From Heracleum sosnowskyi (lineage: Eukaryota > Streptophyta > Magnoliopsida > Apiales > Apiaceae): a DNA stretch of 64,000 nucleotides. The notes beneath the pieces are model-generated. The model did no database searches. It saw only the letters and a program-made list of their open reading frames with translations, and was not told the origin of the DNA. Location of the stretch: assembly GCA_030848705.1 (NCBI GenBank), contig CM061240.1, forward strand, positions 129,010,998-129,074,997, given 5' to 3'. A program made the position numbers and the translations under genes. Of this stretch, positions 50,751 through 62,547 are shown piece after piece; the first letter of the stretch is position 1; the number at the start of each line of letters is the position of its first letter.

Positions 50751-52079
50751 GGAGATTCAAGAAAAGAAGAAAGTAAGAAAGTAGCTTTTTGCTTGAAGAA
50801 AAGTATTTTGCCTTGAGTTTGATGAGAGTGATATGTCTGAGTAACTGGGGGATAAATAGGGGTATCTCAAACGTTTGTGCATAAAAAGTGGATTTAAAGA
50901 ACGTGTCTTAACCCTCTCATATAACACGTGAGTTACTGCCCGTTATTCACTGTCAAACGTGGGATGAATATCCAATTTCAACGGTCCACTATTGTTGACA
51001 GTAACCTGTGCGCTAGAAACAATCTGTCAGTGATAAGCGGTGGTGACAGTAGGTTGTGCGCGACAGCAACTATTGCGCAAAAACTTGATGTCACCGTTAA
51101 GCATTTGAATGACAGTATTCTTTAAAAGTCTTGACAGAAAGTCTTTCCCTGCTGTCAAGAAGGTTGCTGTCAAGAGACACAAGACAATATCATTCTTAAT
51201 GACAGTAACTTAGTTGGGGAATTGTTTCTGTCATGAACTTACCAGAAAGCTTTATTCATAAACTTAACATAAAATTAACAGAATATGGATTTAGCAATTT
51301 AATCTTTTGAACACAGATACTATGCAGTTAACACAGACGAAACAAAGACTCAATAAACACAACAGCAAGAAACTTTATTCTTATTAATAAAATCATTTAA
51401 ACATAGCATTGAGTACATCAGTTTATGATTTTATTAACTAATTCTAAGACTTCTTTCTTAATCTCCTCTTCAGTGCAACCTTCTTCCTTGAGAAGTGCCT
51501 GAAGTTCTTCATCTTGAATCTTCCATTTTTCTTCTTCCTGTGCTTGAATGGCTTGAGACTGTTCATTTTCCTCACGAAGCAAGTCGTCAAGTTTATCAAA
51601 CAGGGCTTCCATTTCTTCACTAAGGGGAGAATCACACGAGACTTTTGGCCTGTACTCTATTCCTACTTTGTTTTCCATGATTTACTTTAAAGCTGAGAGC
51701 AGACTGGTGAAACCTAAGGTTAATTTATAGGCAAAACCGTCTAAGGATTAAAGTCTAATGGTCAACAGTTAGAGTACCCATACAACTACCACAAAAGTAA
51801 TTAATGGTCGTGTCCTCCATTAATCCAGATTTATGCAAAAAAATGTGAAAGTCCAATGGAACAAATATTTATCTCTCAAACTAAGCAAATAACCACATTA
51901 ATGTCATACATGGTCTAAAAGTATGAGACTGGCACAGAATACAGACATGTATAGTCAAATCAACACATGTTGTCACATAACAGACATAGACCAAGTAGAC
52001 AATAACTTATCTTGACAGCAGGTTTGAAGGTGCTGTCATGAGCTTCAAAAAAAATTGGAAATTTAGAAAACTTAGTAAA
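50751..52079. other. E2 spacer with motif cluster and small ORF
   Basis: From 50945 to 51235 the spacer holds ten exact TGACAG/CTGTCA words in about 290 bp and further one-base variants. It is upstream of the third ORF on the element's strand, where promoter elements would be expected. Apart from the small ORF at 51418-51678 no coding sequence is seen. Confidence 0.65.
51418..51678 (-). CDS. E2 small ORF, 86 residues, acidic coiled coil
   Basis: The product is highly charged, with a likely coiled coil (EEMEALFDKLDDLLREE and later KEEGCTEEEIKKEV). On the element's sense strand, a TATA box (TATAAATTA, complement at 51721-51729) lies about 45 bp before the ATG. It occupies a place comparable to the small ORF of E1, between pol and the third ORF, but there is no visible similarity and the orientation is opposite. 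I recognise no family; whether it is expressed is unknown. Confidence 0.45.
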   Translation of the reverse strand: MENKVGIEYRPKVSCDSPLSEEMEALFDKLDDLLREENEQSQAIQAQEEEKWKIQDEELQALLKEEGCTEEEIKKEVLELVNKIIN

Positions 52080-55000
52080 TCAACATACCAGATTCAGCAT
52101 TCCCAATTCACTTACCAACCTGTTGAAGGTTGCTTCATCCAATGGCTTAGTGAAGATGTCAGCTAGTTGCTTGTCAGTTGGGACATAGATCAGCTTCACA
52201 GTTACTTGTTCAACATGCTCTCTGATAAAGTGATGTCTTATATCAATGTGCTTTGTCCTAGAGTGTTGAACTGGATTGTCTGAAATGGCTATGGCACTAG
52301 TGTTGTCATAGTAAATAGGAATGTCTCTTAACACTAGACCATAATCCAGAAGTTGATTCTTCATCCATAGAATTTGTGCACAGCAACTGTCTGCAGCAAT
52401 ATATTCAGCTTCTGCATTTGAGGTAGAAACTGAATGCTACTTCTTGCTAAACCATGAGACCAATCTTCCACCAAGAAATTGACAGCTACCAGTAGTACTC
52501 TTTCTGTCAATCTTGCATCCATCATAGTCTGAGTCTGAGTAACCAATTAGATCAAATCCAGTGTTCTTAGGATACCAAAGGCCTAGGTTAGGAGTGCCTT
52601 TTAAGTATCTAAAGATTCTCTTGATGGCTACTAAGTGTGACTCCTTTGGATCACTTTGAAACCTTGCACAAAGACATGTAGCAAACATGATGTCAGGTCT
52701 GCTAGCAGTTAGGTATAGGAGAGATCCTACCATGCCTCTATAGGTGCTTGAGACAACTTTCTTTCCTTTAGGGTCAAGATCCAGACTAGTTGATGTGGAC
52801 ATTGGTGTCTTTGCAGGTGATGAATCTTCCAAGTTGAACTTTTTGAGAAGTTCCTTGATGTATTTAGCTTGACAAATGAAGATTCCATCAGGTTGTTGAA
52901 GAATTTGTAATCCCAGAAAGAATGACAATTCTCCCATCATACTCATCTCATACTTGTTACTCATGAGAGAGGAAAACTTCTCACACAGCTTCTCATTTGT
53001 ATAACCAAAAATGATGTCATCCACATAGATTTGTACCAGAATGATGTCATTTCCATGATGTTTGTAGAAAAGTGTCTTGTCCACAATTCCTCTAGTAAAC
53101 TGATTTTCCAAAAGAAAGGTGGAAAGTGTGTCATACCAAGCCCTGGGTGCTTGCTTTAGTCCATACAAAGCCTTGAAGAGTTTGTACACAAAATCATACA
53201 TTTCAGCATCCTCAAACCCTGGTGGCTGTTCAACATACACTTCTTCTTCCAATTCTCCATTTAGGAAGGCACTTTTGACATCCATCTGAAATACTTTGAA
53301 GTTACAGTGTGCAGCATAGGCTAGAAAGATTCTTATAGCTTCAAGTCTTGCAACAGGTGCAAATGTCTCATCATAATCTATTCCTTCCTGTTGACAGTAA
53401 CCTTTAGCCACTAGCCTTGCTTTGTTTCTTGTCACTGATCCATTTTCATTAAGCTTGTTTCTGAAAACCCATTTGGTCTCAATGACTGACTTTCCCTTAG
53501 GTCTTGGAACCAACTTCCATACATTGTTTCTTTCAAACTGATTTAGCTCTTCTTGCATGGCTATCACCCAGTCAGAATCCAACAATGCTTCATCAGTTGT
53601 CTTGGGTTCCATTTGAGACAGGAAGCATGAAAACATGCTGTCAGCAGAGACTTTGTTCATTGTCCTCACTCCAGAAGTAGGGTCACCAATGATAAGGTCA
53701 TTTGTGTGATCCTTGTTCCACTTGGTGATTCTGGGCAAGCTACTTAATTGTACAGGAACAGTTGCTTCAGTTTGTTGAGTTGAATACTCACCAATTCCAT
53801 TGTCTTCACCATGTTCTTCATTGGCTCCAGAGTCATCACTGTTATGAATGTTAGAAGTTATGGTCTGTGACTGAGCTGGAGTTTGGTTGACAGTAATGGT
53901 ATTGACAGTATCTTTGTCAACTTCAACAGTTTGAGTGAAGCTAGGCCCTTCATCAACAATTTCCTCAGCTTCCAAGTATCCTTGATTCTCAAATCTGAAT
54001 GTCTGCATCTTTCCTTCTTCATGCAGTCCTGGAAACTTGGTTTCATCAAATGTGACATTAACACTTTCTTCAATAATCCTGTATTCCATAACATAAACTC
54101 TGTAGGCAGTCCTTTCTGTGCTGTAACCCATGAATAGTCCTTCAAATGCCTTGGTGTCAAATTTTCCTTTCTTCTCATGGTTATCCTTCATCATAAAGTA
54201 TTTGCTCCCAAACACATGAAAGTATTTGAAAATAGGTTTCTTCCCAGTTAGCAGACAGTAAGGTGTACTTGCATGAGTTTTGTTAATCATGGTTCTGTTT
54301 TGAGTATAACAAGTTGTGTTGATAGCTTCAGCCCAGAAATATGTTGGCAGTTTGGCATCATGCAACATAGTTCTAGCTGCTTCAATGAGAGTCATGTTCT
54401 TTCTTTCTACAACTCCATTCTGTTGTGGAGTCCTTGCAGTAGAGAATTGTTGTACAATTCCTTCATCTTTACAGAAATTTCCAAGTGTGGCATTTCTGAA
54501 TTCTGTACCATTGTCACTCCTCAAGATTTGGACTTTTGAGTTTGGTGTTCTATCAAGAACTCTGACTTGATCAATAATCACTTGAGCAGCTTCATCTTTG
54601 GATTCAAGAAATTTCACCCAAGTGTACCTTGAGTAATCATCCACCATTACTAAGGCATATCTCTTTTTGGCCATAGATGGTACATTGACTGGTCCAAAGA
54701 GATCCATGTGAATCAACTTGAGTGCTTCTATGTTGGTGTTCATTTGCTTGGACTTGTGCACAGCTCTCCTTAGTTTGTCCATTTGACAATCTTCACACAG
54801 TCCTTCTTGACAGAATTCCTGTTGGGGCAAACCTCTCACTAACTCCTTCTTCATCAAAATATTCATTGTCTTGAAGTTGAGATGTGAGAGCTTCCCGTGC
54901 CAAAGCATACTGTCACCAACAGTTGCTTTACTGTAAAAACAGTAAACTTTATCCTTCTTGTGATAGATGTTACACATCATCATATCAAAATCAACCTTGA

Positions 55001-55256
55001 AGCCCCTGTCACTGAATTGGCTGACACTGAGTAGATTGTGCTTCAATCCATCCACAAGAGCAATGTCTTCAATGACAACATTTCCAATTTCCAGACAGCC
55101 ATATCCCACTGTGTAACCCTTGTTGTTGTCTCCAAAGGTTATGATTGGGCCAGCTTTCTCTACATAGTGTGATAGCAGGGCTTTATCACCTGTCATGTGT
55201 CTTGAGCAACCACTGTCAATGATCCACATGACTTGATCTTTCTTCTTGCCCTGCAA
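52080..55256 (-). pseudogene. E2 pol polyprotein with one nonsense codon
   Basis: A copia pol nearly complete: protease (IDSGCSRHMTG), pre-integrase (WHGKLSHLN), integrase core (HMDLFGPVN, LRSDNGTEFRN, PQQNGVVERKN), a hinge with motif-bearing DNA (53860-53960), RT (LYGLKQAPRAWY, VQIYVDDIIFG) and RNase H. One in-frame TAG at 52437-52439 replaces the expected Gln in SKKQ, just before the AEAEYIAA motif; the frame then continues to 52080. The reading starts at TTGCAGGG after the gag stop TAA, here in the same frame as gag. Apart from the stop it looks young. Confidence 0.88.
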
Positions 55257-55268
55257 AACAGAATGTGT

Positions 55269-57060
55269 TTAGGTTGCATATGGTACCCAATCCTTGTTGG
55301 GTCCTGCAGTTTTAGTGTCTCCTGAGTTTCTTTCAGTCATAAAATCACAAGCATCATCAAAAACCTCTTGTTTGACTTCTCTTTTCACCCATTTAGGCTT
55401 AGAATTGGACTTGATCCTTTTCTTAGTGGATGAAGCCTTTTTGCTGTTGCCAGCAGGCTCAGAAGTCTCAACAGTGTGCATGTATGAACATTTTTCAGTA
55501 GTGAGAATAGGTAAGTTAAAGCATGTACTCATGGCAATTATCTTGCATGGCATACATTCAATGTTATTACAGACACTCATAGTTCTATGCATTAGGGGGG
55601 TTCTGTGTAAGTTACCATTGAGTTCAGTAGCATTGATCTTATCCTCAATTGGGTTCTTACAAACATGTGTTAAATGATGTGAAGATCCACAATTATTGCA
55701 TAGTTTCCTAGAAGCACCTCCAACATTAGTGTATCCATTTCCTTTATTGACACCTACCTTACCATTCCTATTCTTAGACTTGGGAGTTACTAGATTGACA
55801 GTGTGTTCAGAAGTTGATGTCGAACTTTCCTTGACAATACCTTTTATTCCAACTGTCTTGACAAAAGGTTTGGAAGTTACTGTCTTGGAAACATTCTTGA
55901 CAGCATCTTTGGAAGATTCTGTCTTGCCAACTGTGACAACATCTTTTGAACTTACTGTCTGATTGTTTGGTAAGTTTACTGTCTTGGGGATTGTGACAGT
56001 ATCCTTTCCATCCTTGGATGTAGGGCTGAGCAGAACCGAACCAGAACCAAAAAACCGAACCGAATAGTATAATTTCGGTTCGGTTCAGTTCTAATTTTCT
56101 GAAAATTCGGTCTTTTCGGTTCGGACCGAATAGACCGAAATAAATATCGGTTCGGTTCGGTTCTTTCAAAAAAAAATTGGTCCGAACCGAATAGACCGAA
56201 TTTTTTTAATTTTTAATTTATATAATTTTATAGATATAATATATTAATTTTATATGTATGTATATATTCAAAATTTTGCATGGCTTATTTTTGGTTCGAG
56301 ATTTGAAGTTTGAACTATTATATTTACATTTCATACTTGTATTTCATTAGCTAATATTTTTGTTTTTAGAAAAATCATATTTTTTGGCTTTTTTGAAATA
56401 AAAATTTTTTATTTGAAAATTTTTTGGTTCTTTTATGAAAGAACCGAACCGAATAGCATTATTTCGGTTCGGTTCGATTCCGGTCCAAAATACAATTTCG
56501 GTTCGGTTCGGTCCGGAAAAAAACGATAATTCGGTTCTCGGTCTATTCGGTTCGGTCCGGTTCTGGACCGAACCGACCGAATGCTCAGCCCTACTTGGAT
56601 GTGCTGTCAACACCTTCATCATCATCAAGAATTTCTTGTTTGATGAGCATGGCTTCTTCATCAAACTCAATTTCTGCAGCTTTGAAAATAGGAGTTTTAA
56701 CCTTCTTGAGAATGGTGGGTTTGACAGCAGCATTTCCAGAACAATCTTGAATCACGGTTTCCTTTCTAGGTCTTCTACCATATGAAAAACCTATACCAAC
56801 TGTCTGATTTTCTGTATGCTTATCATTGTAATCCTGAACTATCTTTGATGAGTTTTTATAAGCCTTAATCTTGAATTCATTTTCAGCAATCTCATTCCTC
56901 AGGAATTCCTCAACCTCTTTAGCACATTTTAATTCATTTTTAAGTCTAGCATTCTCCCGAGCTAAAGAGTCTAGTGAACTAGTTTTGAGAACAAGAGATT
57001 CATTTTCAGATTTTAGTGTTTCATTTAGCTTACTCAGCCTAGTGATTTCCTCATTAGCGT
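55269..57060 (-). pseudogene. E2 gag, C-terminal half, split by a MITE
   Basis: With the MITE at 56021-56593 removed, the reading runs from a coiled-coil region (EEITRLSKLNETLKSEN) through Ser/Thr/Val-rich repeats encoded by TGACAG-containing DNA, to a zinc knuckle (CNNCGSSHHLTHVC) and an end at VPYAT and TAA. The frame is broken near 55600. The N-terminal capsid part is replaced at about 57060 by gag of element B. Confidence 0.78.
56021..56593. mobile_element. hAT-type MITE, TAGGGCTGAGC family, copy 1
   Basis: Terminal inverted repeats TAGGGCTGAGCA and TGCTCAGCCCTA are flanked by a perfect 8-bp duplication CTTGGATG (56013-56020, 56594-56601). Arrays of CGGTTCGG words occur inside both ends in opposite orientation, with an AT-rich core; the element can fold into a long hairpin. 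It interrupts E2 gag. Confidence 0.93.
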
Positions 57061-58000
57061 CAAATCCCTTTTGACGAGCCATTTCCTCAAACATCTTTTA
57101 AGGTGCTCAAATATCTCATAAGCATCCATATGCTCATATTGTTTCTTAAGCTCAACACTCATAGTTAGGGCTGAGCAGAACCGAACCAGAACCAAAAAAC
57201 CGAACCGAATAGTATAATTTCGGTTCGGTTCGGTTCTAATTTTCTGAAAATTCGGTCTTTTCGGTCCGGACCGAATAGACCGAAATAAATATCGGTTCGG
57301 TTCAGTTCTTTCAAAAAAAAATATGTCTGAACCGAAAAGACCGAATTTTTTTTATTTTATATTTATATAATTTTTATAGATATAATATATTGATTTTATA
57401 TGTATGTATATATTCAAATTTTGCATGGCTTATTTTTGGTTGGAGATTTGAAGTTTGAATTATTATATTTACATTTCATACTTGTATTTCATTAGCTAAT
57501 ATTTTTATTTTTAGAAAAATCATATTTTTTGGTTTTTTTTGAAATATAAATTTTTTATTTGAAAAAATTTCGGTTCTTTTATGAAAGAACCGAACCGAAT
57601 AGCATTATTTCGGTTCGGTTCGGTTCCGGTCCAAAATAAAACTTCAGTTCGGTTCGGAAAAAAATGATAATTTGGTTCTCGGTCTATTCGGTTCGGTCCG
57701 GTTCTGGACCGAACCGACCGAATGCTCAGCCCTACTCATAGTTGCAAGCATGAGACATCAAACATCAGCAGTCGAATCATCAATTTGCTTCCAATAAGCA
57801 TTATGTTCGGCACATGTTACATTCTCAGCTAAAAGGTAAGGGAAGAATTTGACTAACATCGTGGTGCCTGAGGACGATCCTCAAGCTCCTATATCAGTCG
57901 AGAAAATTTGTTCCTGTCAGCTTGTCCTTCTCAAGGACTGATCGCATAGAGAAGTTGTTTGTGTTATTTGTCATTTGATAGCTACAATATTAAAGTGCAT
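57061..58000 (-). pseudogene. Gag N-terminal part of copia element B
   Basis: With the MITE at 57166-57734 removed and frameshifts allowed, the minus strand reads NFSMRSVLEKDKLTGTNFLD, YRSLRIVLRHHDV, AENATCAEHNAYWKQIDD, LMLATMSVELKKQYEHMDAY, then MFEEMARQKGFD. This is the common plant copia gag, unlike the Sirevirus gag. It then joins E2 gag at about 57060. Multiple stops make it non-functional. Confidence 0.75.
57166..57734. mobile_element. hAT-type MITE, TAGGGCTGAGC family, copy 2
   Basis: Same terminal repeats and internal structure as the copy at 56021, about 95% alike by eye. It is flanked by its own perfect 8-bp duplication CTCATAGT (57158-57165, 57735-57742), so it inserted independently and did not arise by duplication of the region. 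Confidence 0.93.
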
Positions 58001-59787
58001 AAAATTAATCTAGGTTGCAAATTTATTAATTATTATGTTTAAGTGATTATGGTATAACATTATATACCTCCCACTATTTTTATCAAATAAATAGCCCTAA
58101 CTATTAATTCGGAAAGTATTTCTCTTAAATCTTTCTAGTGAGCCAAGATCCATATTTCGTCATGCTTAAGGTCAGCTTTGGCTTTACTCCCAAAACATGA
58201 TTTATTTAGGTAGACAACTCTTGTCAATTATATCATATATAACTCTTGGAAAGTTCGGTAGAACAACATTTGTTCACATTTATCTAATAAATCATACCAA
58301 GCTCCATGCCTCTAAGTTCACAATCCTATTGTGATAACTTAGTTAAGTCTAACCCAATGGTCTAACAGTTAAGTGTCACATTTACTTCATCGCGTCTTAC
58401 CACGATAGATAGGAGTGTTTCGCTTTGGCGAACCCACTCTTTCTCGATCTAGGTCTTGACGAGTGTTGCCCATTAGAAGGCATCTAATCGACTTAATATT
58501 TTAACTTTAGGGATTTTATTATTGAAACGACCATGATCCCATCATCAAGAGATTCCCAATTTTTCCTTGAACTAAGTACTTCAATTCAAAATTCATCAAT
58601 GGTTTGATTTCCAGTCCAACGGAGGAGTCATACTGGTCTCACTTAAAACCCGCCTTCCTTACAAGCGCTGCTTGTATTTTTGTCAAAATCGCCCCATATC
58701 AAAAAAATTGAAAATTCATACTTATTTCCGTGTTTCATAAACACGGGAATCTCATGTTCATTTTGTTCAATTTTAAAATCTTGAATCGTTACAGATTTTA
58801 TCTTGTTTAGCAAACATGGCATGGGTGACATATCTAATACATACATGTTTAATCTAATTAAAGCATGCATCATTATCTACGCATACATATCATCATCACA
58901 TGCATCATATATGTAAAGTGCGTAAAGTAAACGTGTTTGGTTATGGCCCAACCTCAGTGATCTTTCCAAGCTAATGGAAAAATCAAGGTCAATCTATGGT
59001 GGTATCAAAATACAATACAATGTTACAAGTCTTCAAGCTTTAACTTGTCTCCTTGCTTGCCTCCTTGTAATGCTTCCTTGGTTCTCCATCTTGGATGTCT
59101 TCATATATATTACATAAATAAAACAACCTATCCTACTGAACTTACAAGTAGAACTCGAGTTACATTCGAGATTTAAACATTACAAGGAATAACGACATGC
59201 AAGTCGTATTTAGAAACCAAACCATTAAAACAAAACCACTATATATGGGTCTTTAGGCCATAACCAATCACCATGCTCATATAAAAATTAAGAACATCTC
59301 ATATTGCATTAACATATCATACCATATCATATTTCTCATGATCCAATCATAGAAATCAAATAAAGTGTAAATCATAAAATCAAAATCAGAATTCTAAAAA
59401 CATTAAATCGCTGTTTACAGACAGTAAACGATGTCAAACGTCTTACAGACGAACGAATGACTATGTCAGTTTTGTTCAGACGCCCGTTTCCCTTTCCGAA
59501 AAGGTATTTTCGGCGAAAATCTGACACAGTATGCAAATTTCACCAAATCTGCGCAACGTATTCAGAAATCGTATCAAATACGATTCTCATAATTCGATAT
59601 AACATGTATCATATACATACAGCAATATACACAATCATCTCATAATTATCCAATCCTCATGAAATCATATATTCAAAAACATATACATACATATATATAA
59701 ATCAACACAAAAACATGGTAGATCGCAAACATGCATATATATCGAAAACTGTTAAACACACAACCGAATTAAAACATTTCGCAAGTA
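58001..59787 (-). other. Leader (5' UTR) of copia element B
   Basis: 1.8 kb between the PBS and the gag start, without an ORF. A long leader is known in some plant copia families. Nothing else is recognised. Confidence 0.55.
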
Positions 59788-59799
59788 GCTCTGATACCA
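59788..59799 (-). other. Primer-binding site of element B
   Basis: The minus strand reads TGGTATCAGAGC, a perfect complement to the initiator tRNA-Met end, one base from the LTR end at 59801. Confidence 0.9.
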
Positions 59800-59800
59800 T

Positions 59801-61354
59801 TGAATGGTTTCGAGCACATAAACGCAACGGAAAACGTAAAAATAAATCAAAATTCGAAACCCCTTCGTAGGATCCATGCGAAAACATAAGATTTAATTCG
59901 GAGATTAAGAACAAATACCTTAAGAAGCTTTAACAGTTCATTAATGGAAGATTAATGGAGATCCAAAGCTTGTTCAATCACCATGTATTCCGCTCTCGCG
60001 ATCTACACTCTACGTTATCCACACGAACGCTTTTCTTGAAGGATTGATGTGTACTAGCACCCGAAAACTGCTTCTTTCTCTCTCTCTTTTCTTGCTCTCA
60101 TAAGCGGCTAAGGTTTTAATATAAAAACGTTTTTCCACACTAAAATCAGCCCTCTTTTAGAGTTTATATAGAGAAGAAAATAGTTTTCTAATTATAATCC
60201 AATTATAATAAAATACTAATCCGAAATTCCAATTTATTATTTAATTAAGTCGCACTTAATTAATTAATAATTAATTTCAGAACTAGTTTAAGTAATTCCA
60301 TTTTCTATTTAAATAATTAATCAAGTCATACTTAATTAATATTATAAATAGAATAAATTACTTATTTAAATTTAAATTCATAATTTAAATTATTTCTCCT
60401 TCAAGCGTTCTTTGTGTGTGACCCTGTAGGTTATTATTACGTTGGTAACAATTTTAATAACTAATTAAAATTGTAAACAATGAGCGACATCTAGTAATAC
60501 ATCATTGTCACCCAAGTAATAATAATTAAATCGGTGATTCGATTAAGTCTTTCGTGAATAATGTTTCACGTAATATAATCCCTTTAACCTTAATATTATA
60601 GATTAAACTCGAGGCATGTAATGTGTCATCCTCTTCATAATTTAATCTTAGTTTTCTTGATCGATGAGTAGACTAATAAATCAAATCAACATTTGAGCAC
60701 GGCCGTGCATTTCTTAGTCTCACTCAAACAAGAGGCCAATAATATCGCTCCTAAAATTAGGAGGGTTAAATCCCATCTAGATCATTCATATTTCTCATAC
60801 GATTCATAATATACCCAATGTCCACTTTTATCATCACCCGGTCAAAGGTAACTTTTAATGTAATCAAAGTATATTAATTCTCGTATAAAAATATAATGAT
60901 TCAGGTCTAAGGATCATTACACCATTATCACAGTGAGAATTATTTATGACAGTTTTAACATGTGTAATCTCACGGCGGGTCAATTCAGTGCCATATACTC
61001 TTACATGCACCTATGTTTTGACTTTAGTATCACCATACCTATGACCAATGAGATGTGGTCATCAGTCAACAAACATATTAGTCTCTGTGCATTATTATTG
61101 TCCTTAAATAATAACACTCGACTAGGGATATTTAGGAATAAAGATACTATTCATATAATCTCATTTTTAAGTCACATACTTAAAGATATCGAATACGTAT
61201 CATAATTCCAAGGACATTTATTATGCTAACATTTATAACGCAGTAAATAAAGACATAATAAACTAATAATAATAATCAATAATACATAATTTATAATAAT
61301 AAAATGTTTTCTTTAAAACATAAAAGTATTGTCTCTAGAGCACTATTACTAACA
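59801..61354 (-). repeat. Complete LTR of copia element B (1554 bp)
   Basis: Bounded by TGAATGG next to a PBS on its left and by CTAACA next to a purine tract on its right. It therefore serves as 5' LTR for the internal region on its left and as 3' LTR for the RNase H remnant on its right. Its first 700 bp match 43898-44599. Confidence 0.85.
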
Positions 61355-61368
61355 ATCTCCCACTTGCA
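61355..61368 (-). other. Polypurine tract of element B
   Basis: The minus strand reads TGCAAGTGGGAGAT directly before the LTR start TGTTAGTAATAG. Confidence 0.8.
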
Positions 61369-61545
61369 CTAGAGCCAATATCCCATGTATCCAATACATT
61401 TGGAACTAGTGTGACTTACATGCTTCTGCTGCGACAAAGCCTTAGTCAGTGGTTCTGCAATATTATCAATAGTATGCACTTTACATATAAGTATATCTCC
61501 TTGATCATTAATCTCATTAATAAGGTGATATCGCCTTAGGTTCCC
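61369..61545 (-). pseudogene. C-terminal RNase H remnant of a B-type copia element
   Basis: Some 55 residues match the very end of copia pol: LRRYHLINEI, DNIAEPLTKALSQQKH, then a short tail to TAA before the purine tract. Upstream pol is missing. At about 61545 the sequence changes abruptly to gag of E3 in the opposite orientation. Confidence 0.75.
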
Positions 61546-61957
61546 TGTCAATGCCTAAGGTTAAGGTTGATTTAAATCAGTCAAAACCTAAAGTGCAAAA
61601 TGACATGGTTAATAGGAAGAAGGCTAACAAGACAGGACCCAAGGAAACTTGGGTACCTAAATCAACATGATTTGGTTTTGATGTGTGCAGGAAAAAAAAG
61701 GAATTTATGGTACCTGGATAGTGGTTGTTCTAAGCACATGACTTGAGATTCTACCCTGCTCTCAGAGTTTAAGGAGAGAGTTGACCCTATCATTACCTTC
61801 GGGGATGACATCAAAGGTTACACTAAGGGATATGGCTTGATAACAATGAACAATGTCATCATTGAAGAAGTGGCACTAGTTGATGATCTAAAGCACAATT
61901 TGCTTAGTATCAGTCAACTATGTGACAAAGGTTTTTCAGTTTCTTTTAAGCAAGAAG

Positions 61958-62547
61958 TAGGGATGGCAATTTGTACCGATCCAATTGATATCCGACCCGT
62001 TTCGACCCGAATAGGTTAAACCGAACCCGAAATTTTGGGGTTTGGATTCGGGTTTGGGTTTGTTTTTTAAACCCGAATTATTTTCGGGTCGGGTTCGGGT
62101 TTTGACAATACCGATCCAAACCCGACCCGAAAACCCGAAACCCGTTTCGAACCCGATCCGAACCCGAACCCGAAACCCGAATTAATTTATATATATATAA
62201 TATTTTTCTATTATTTTTTTATATATAATTTTAACATATAATAAAATTATATATATGATTTTATATATAATTCTTAACATAAAGTTTTATATATAATTTT
62301 TTACATATAATTTTATATATTATTTAATATGTAATTTAAAATATAATTTATATATAATATAATATATATTTTTACTAGTTTTCATTTCGGGTTTCGGGTT
62401 ACCCGAAATCCGTTCGGTATCCAACGGGTTCGGGTTCGGGTTTAATATTTCGGATATTTCGGGTTCGGGTTCGGGTCCGGTTAAAAATTTCGGGTTCGGG
62501 TTTGGATTTTGTAAAACCCGTTTCGACCGACCCGATTGCCATCCCTA
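61958..62547. mobile_element. hAT-type MITE, TAGGGATGGCAAT family (590 bp)
   Basis: Perfect terminal repeats TAGGGATGGCAAT and ATTGCCATCCCTA with an 8-bp duplication GCAAGAAG (61950-61957, 62548-62555). Arrays of CGGGTTCGGG lie inside both ends in opposite orientation around an AT-rich core. Removing it restores the E3 protease frame. Confidence 0.95.

Larger units (their letters stand above)
44600..57060 (-). mobile_element. E2: second Sirevirus-like copia element, 5' end lost
   Basis: On the minus strand: gag C-terminal half (57060-55269), pol (55256-52080), a small ORF, a broken third ORF (50750-45716), a purine tract and 3' LTR (44600-45623). The 5' LTR, leader and gag N-terminus are missing. 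At about 57060 the gag reading passes directly into gag of a different copia family. A 573-bp MITE interrupts gag. The word TGACAG/CTGTCA is spread over the LTR, spacers and all ORFs. Several stops and frameshifts make it dead. Confidence 0.88.

Noticed and set aside
58643..58873. 76-codon ORF in the element B leader
   Set aside because: No resemblance to gag and no continuation; treated as leader sequence.
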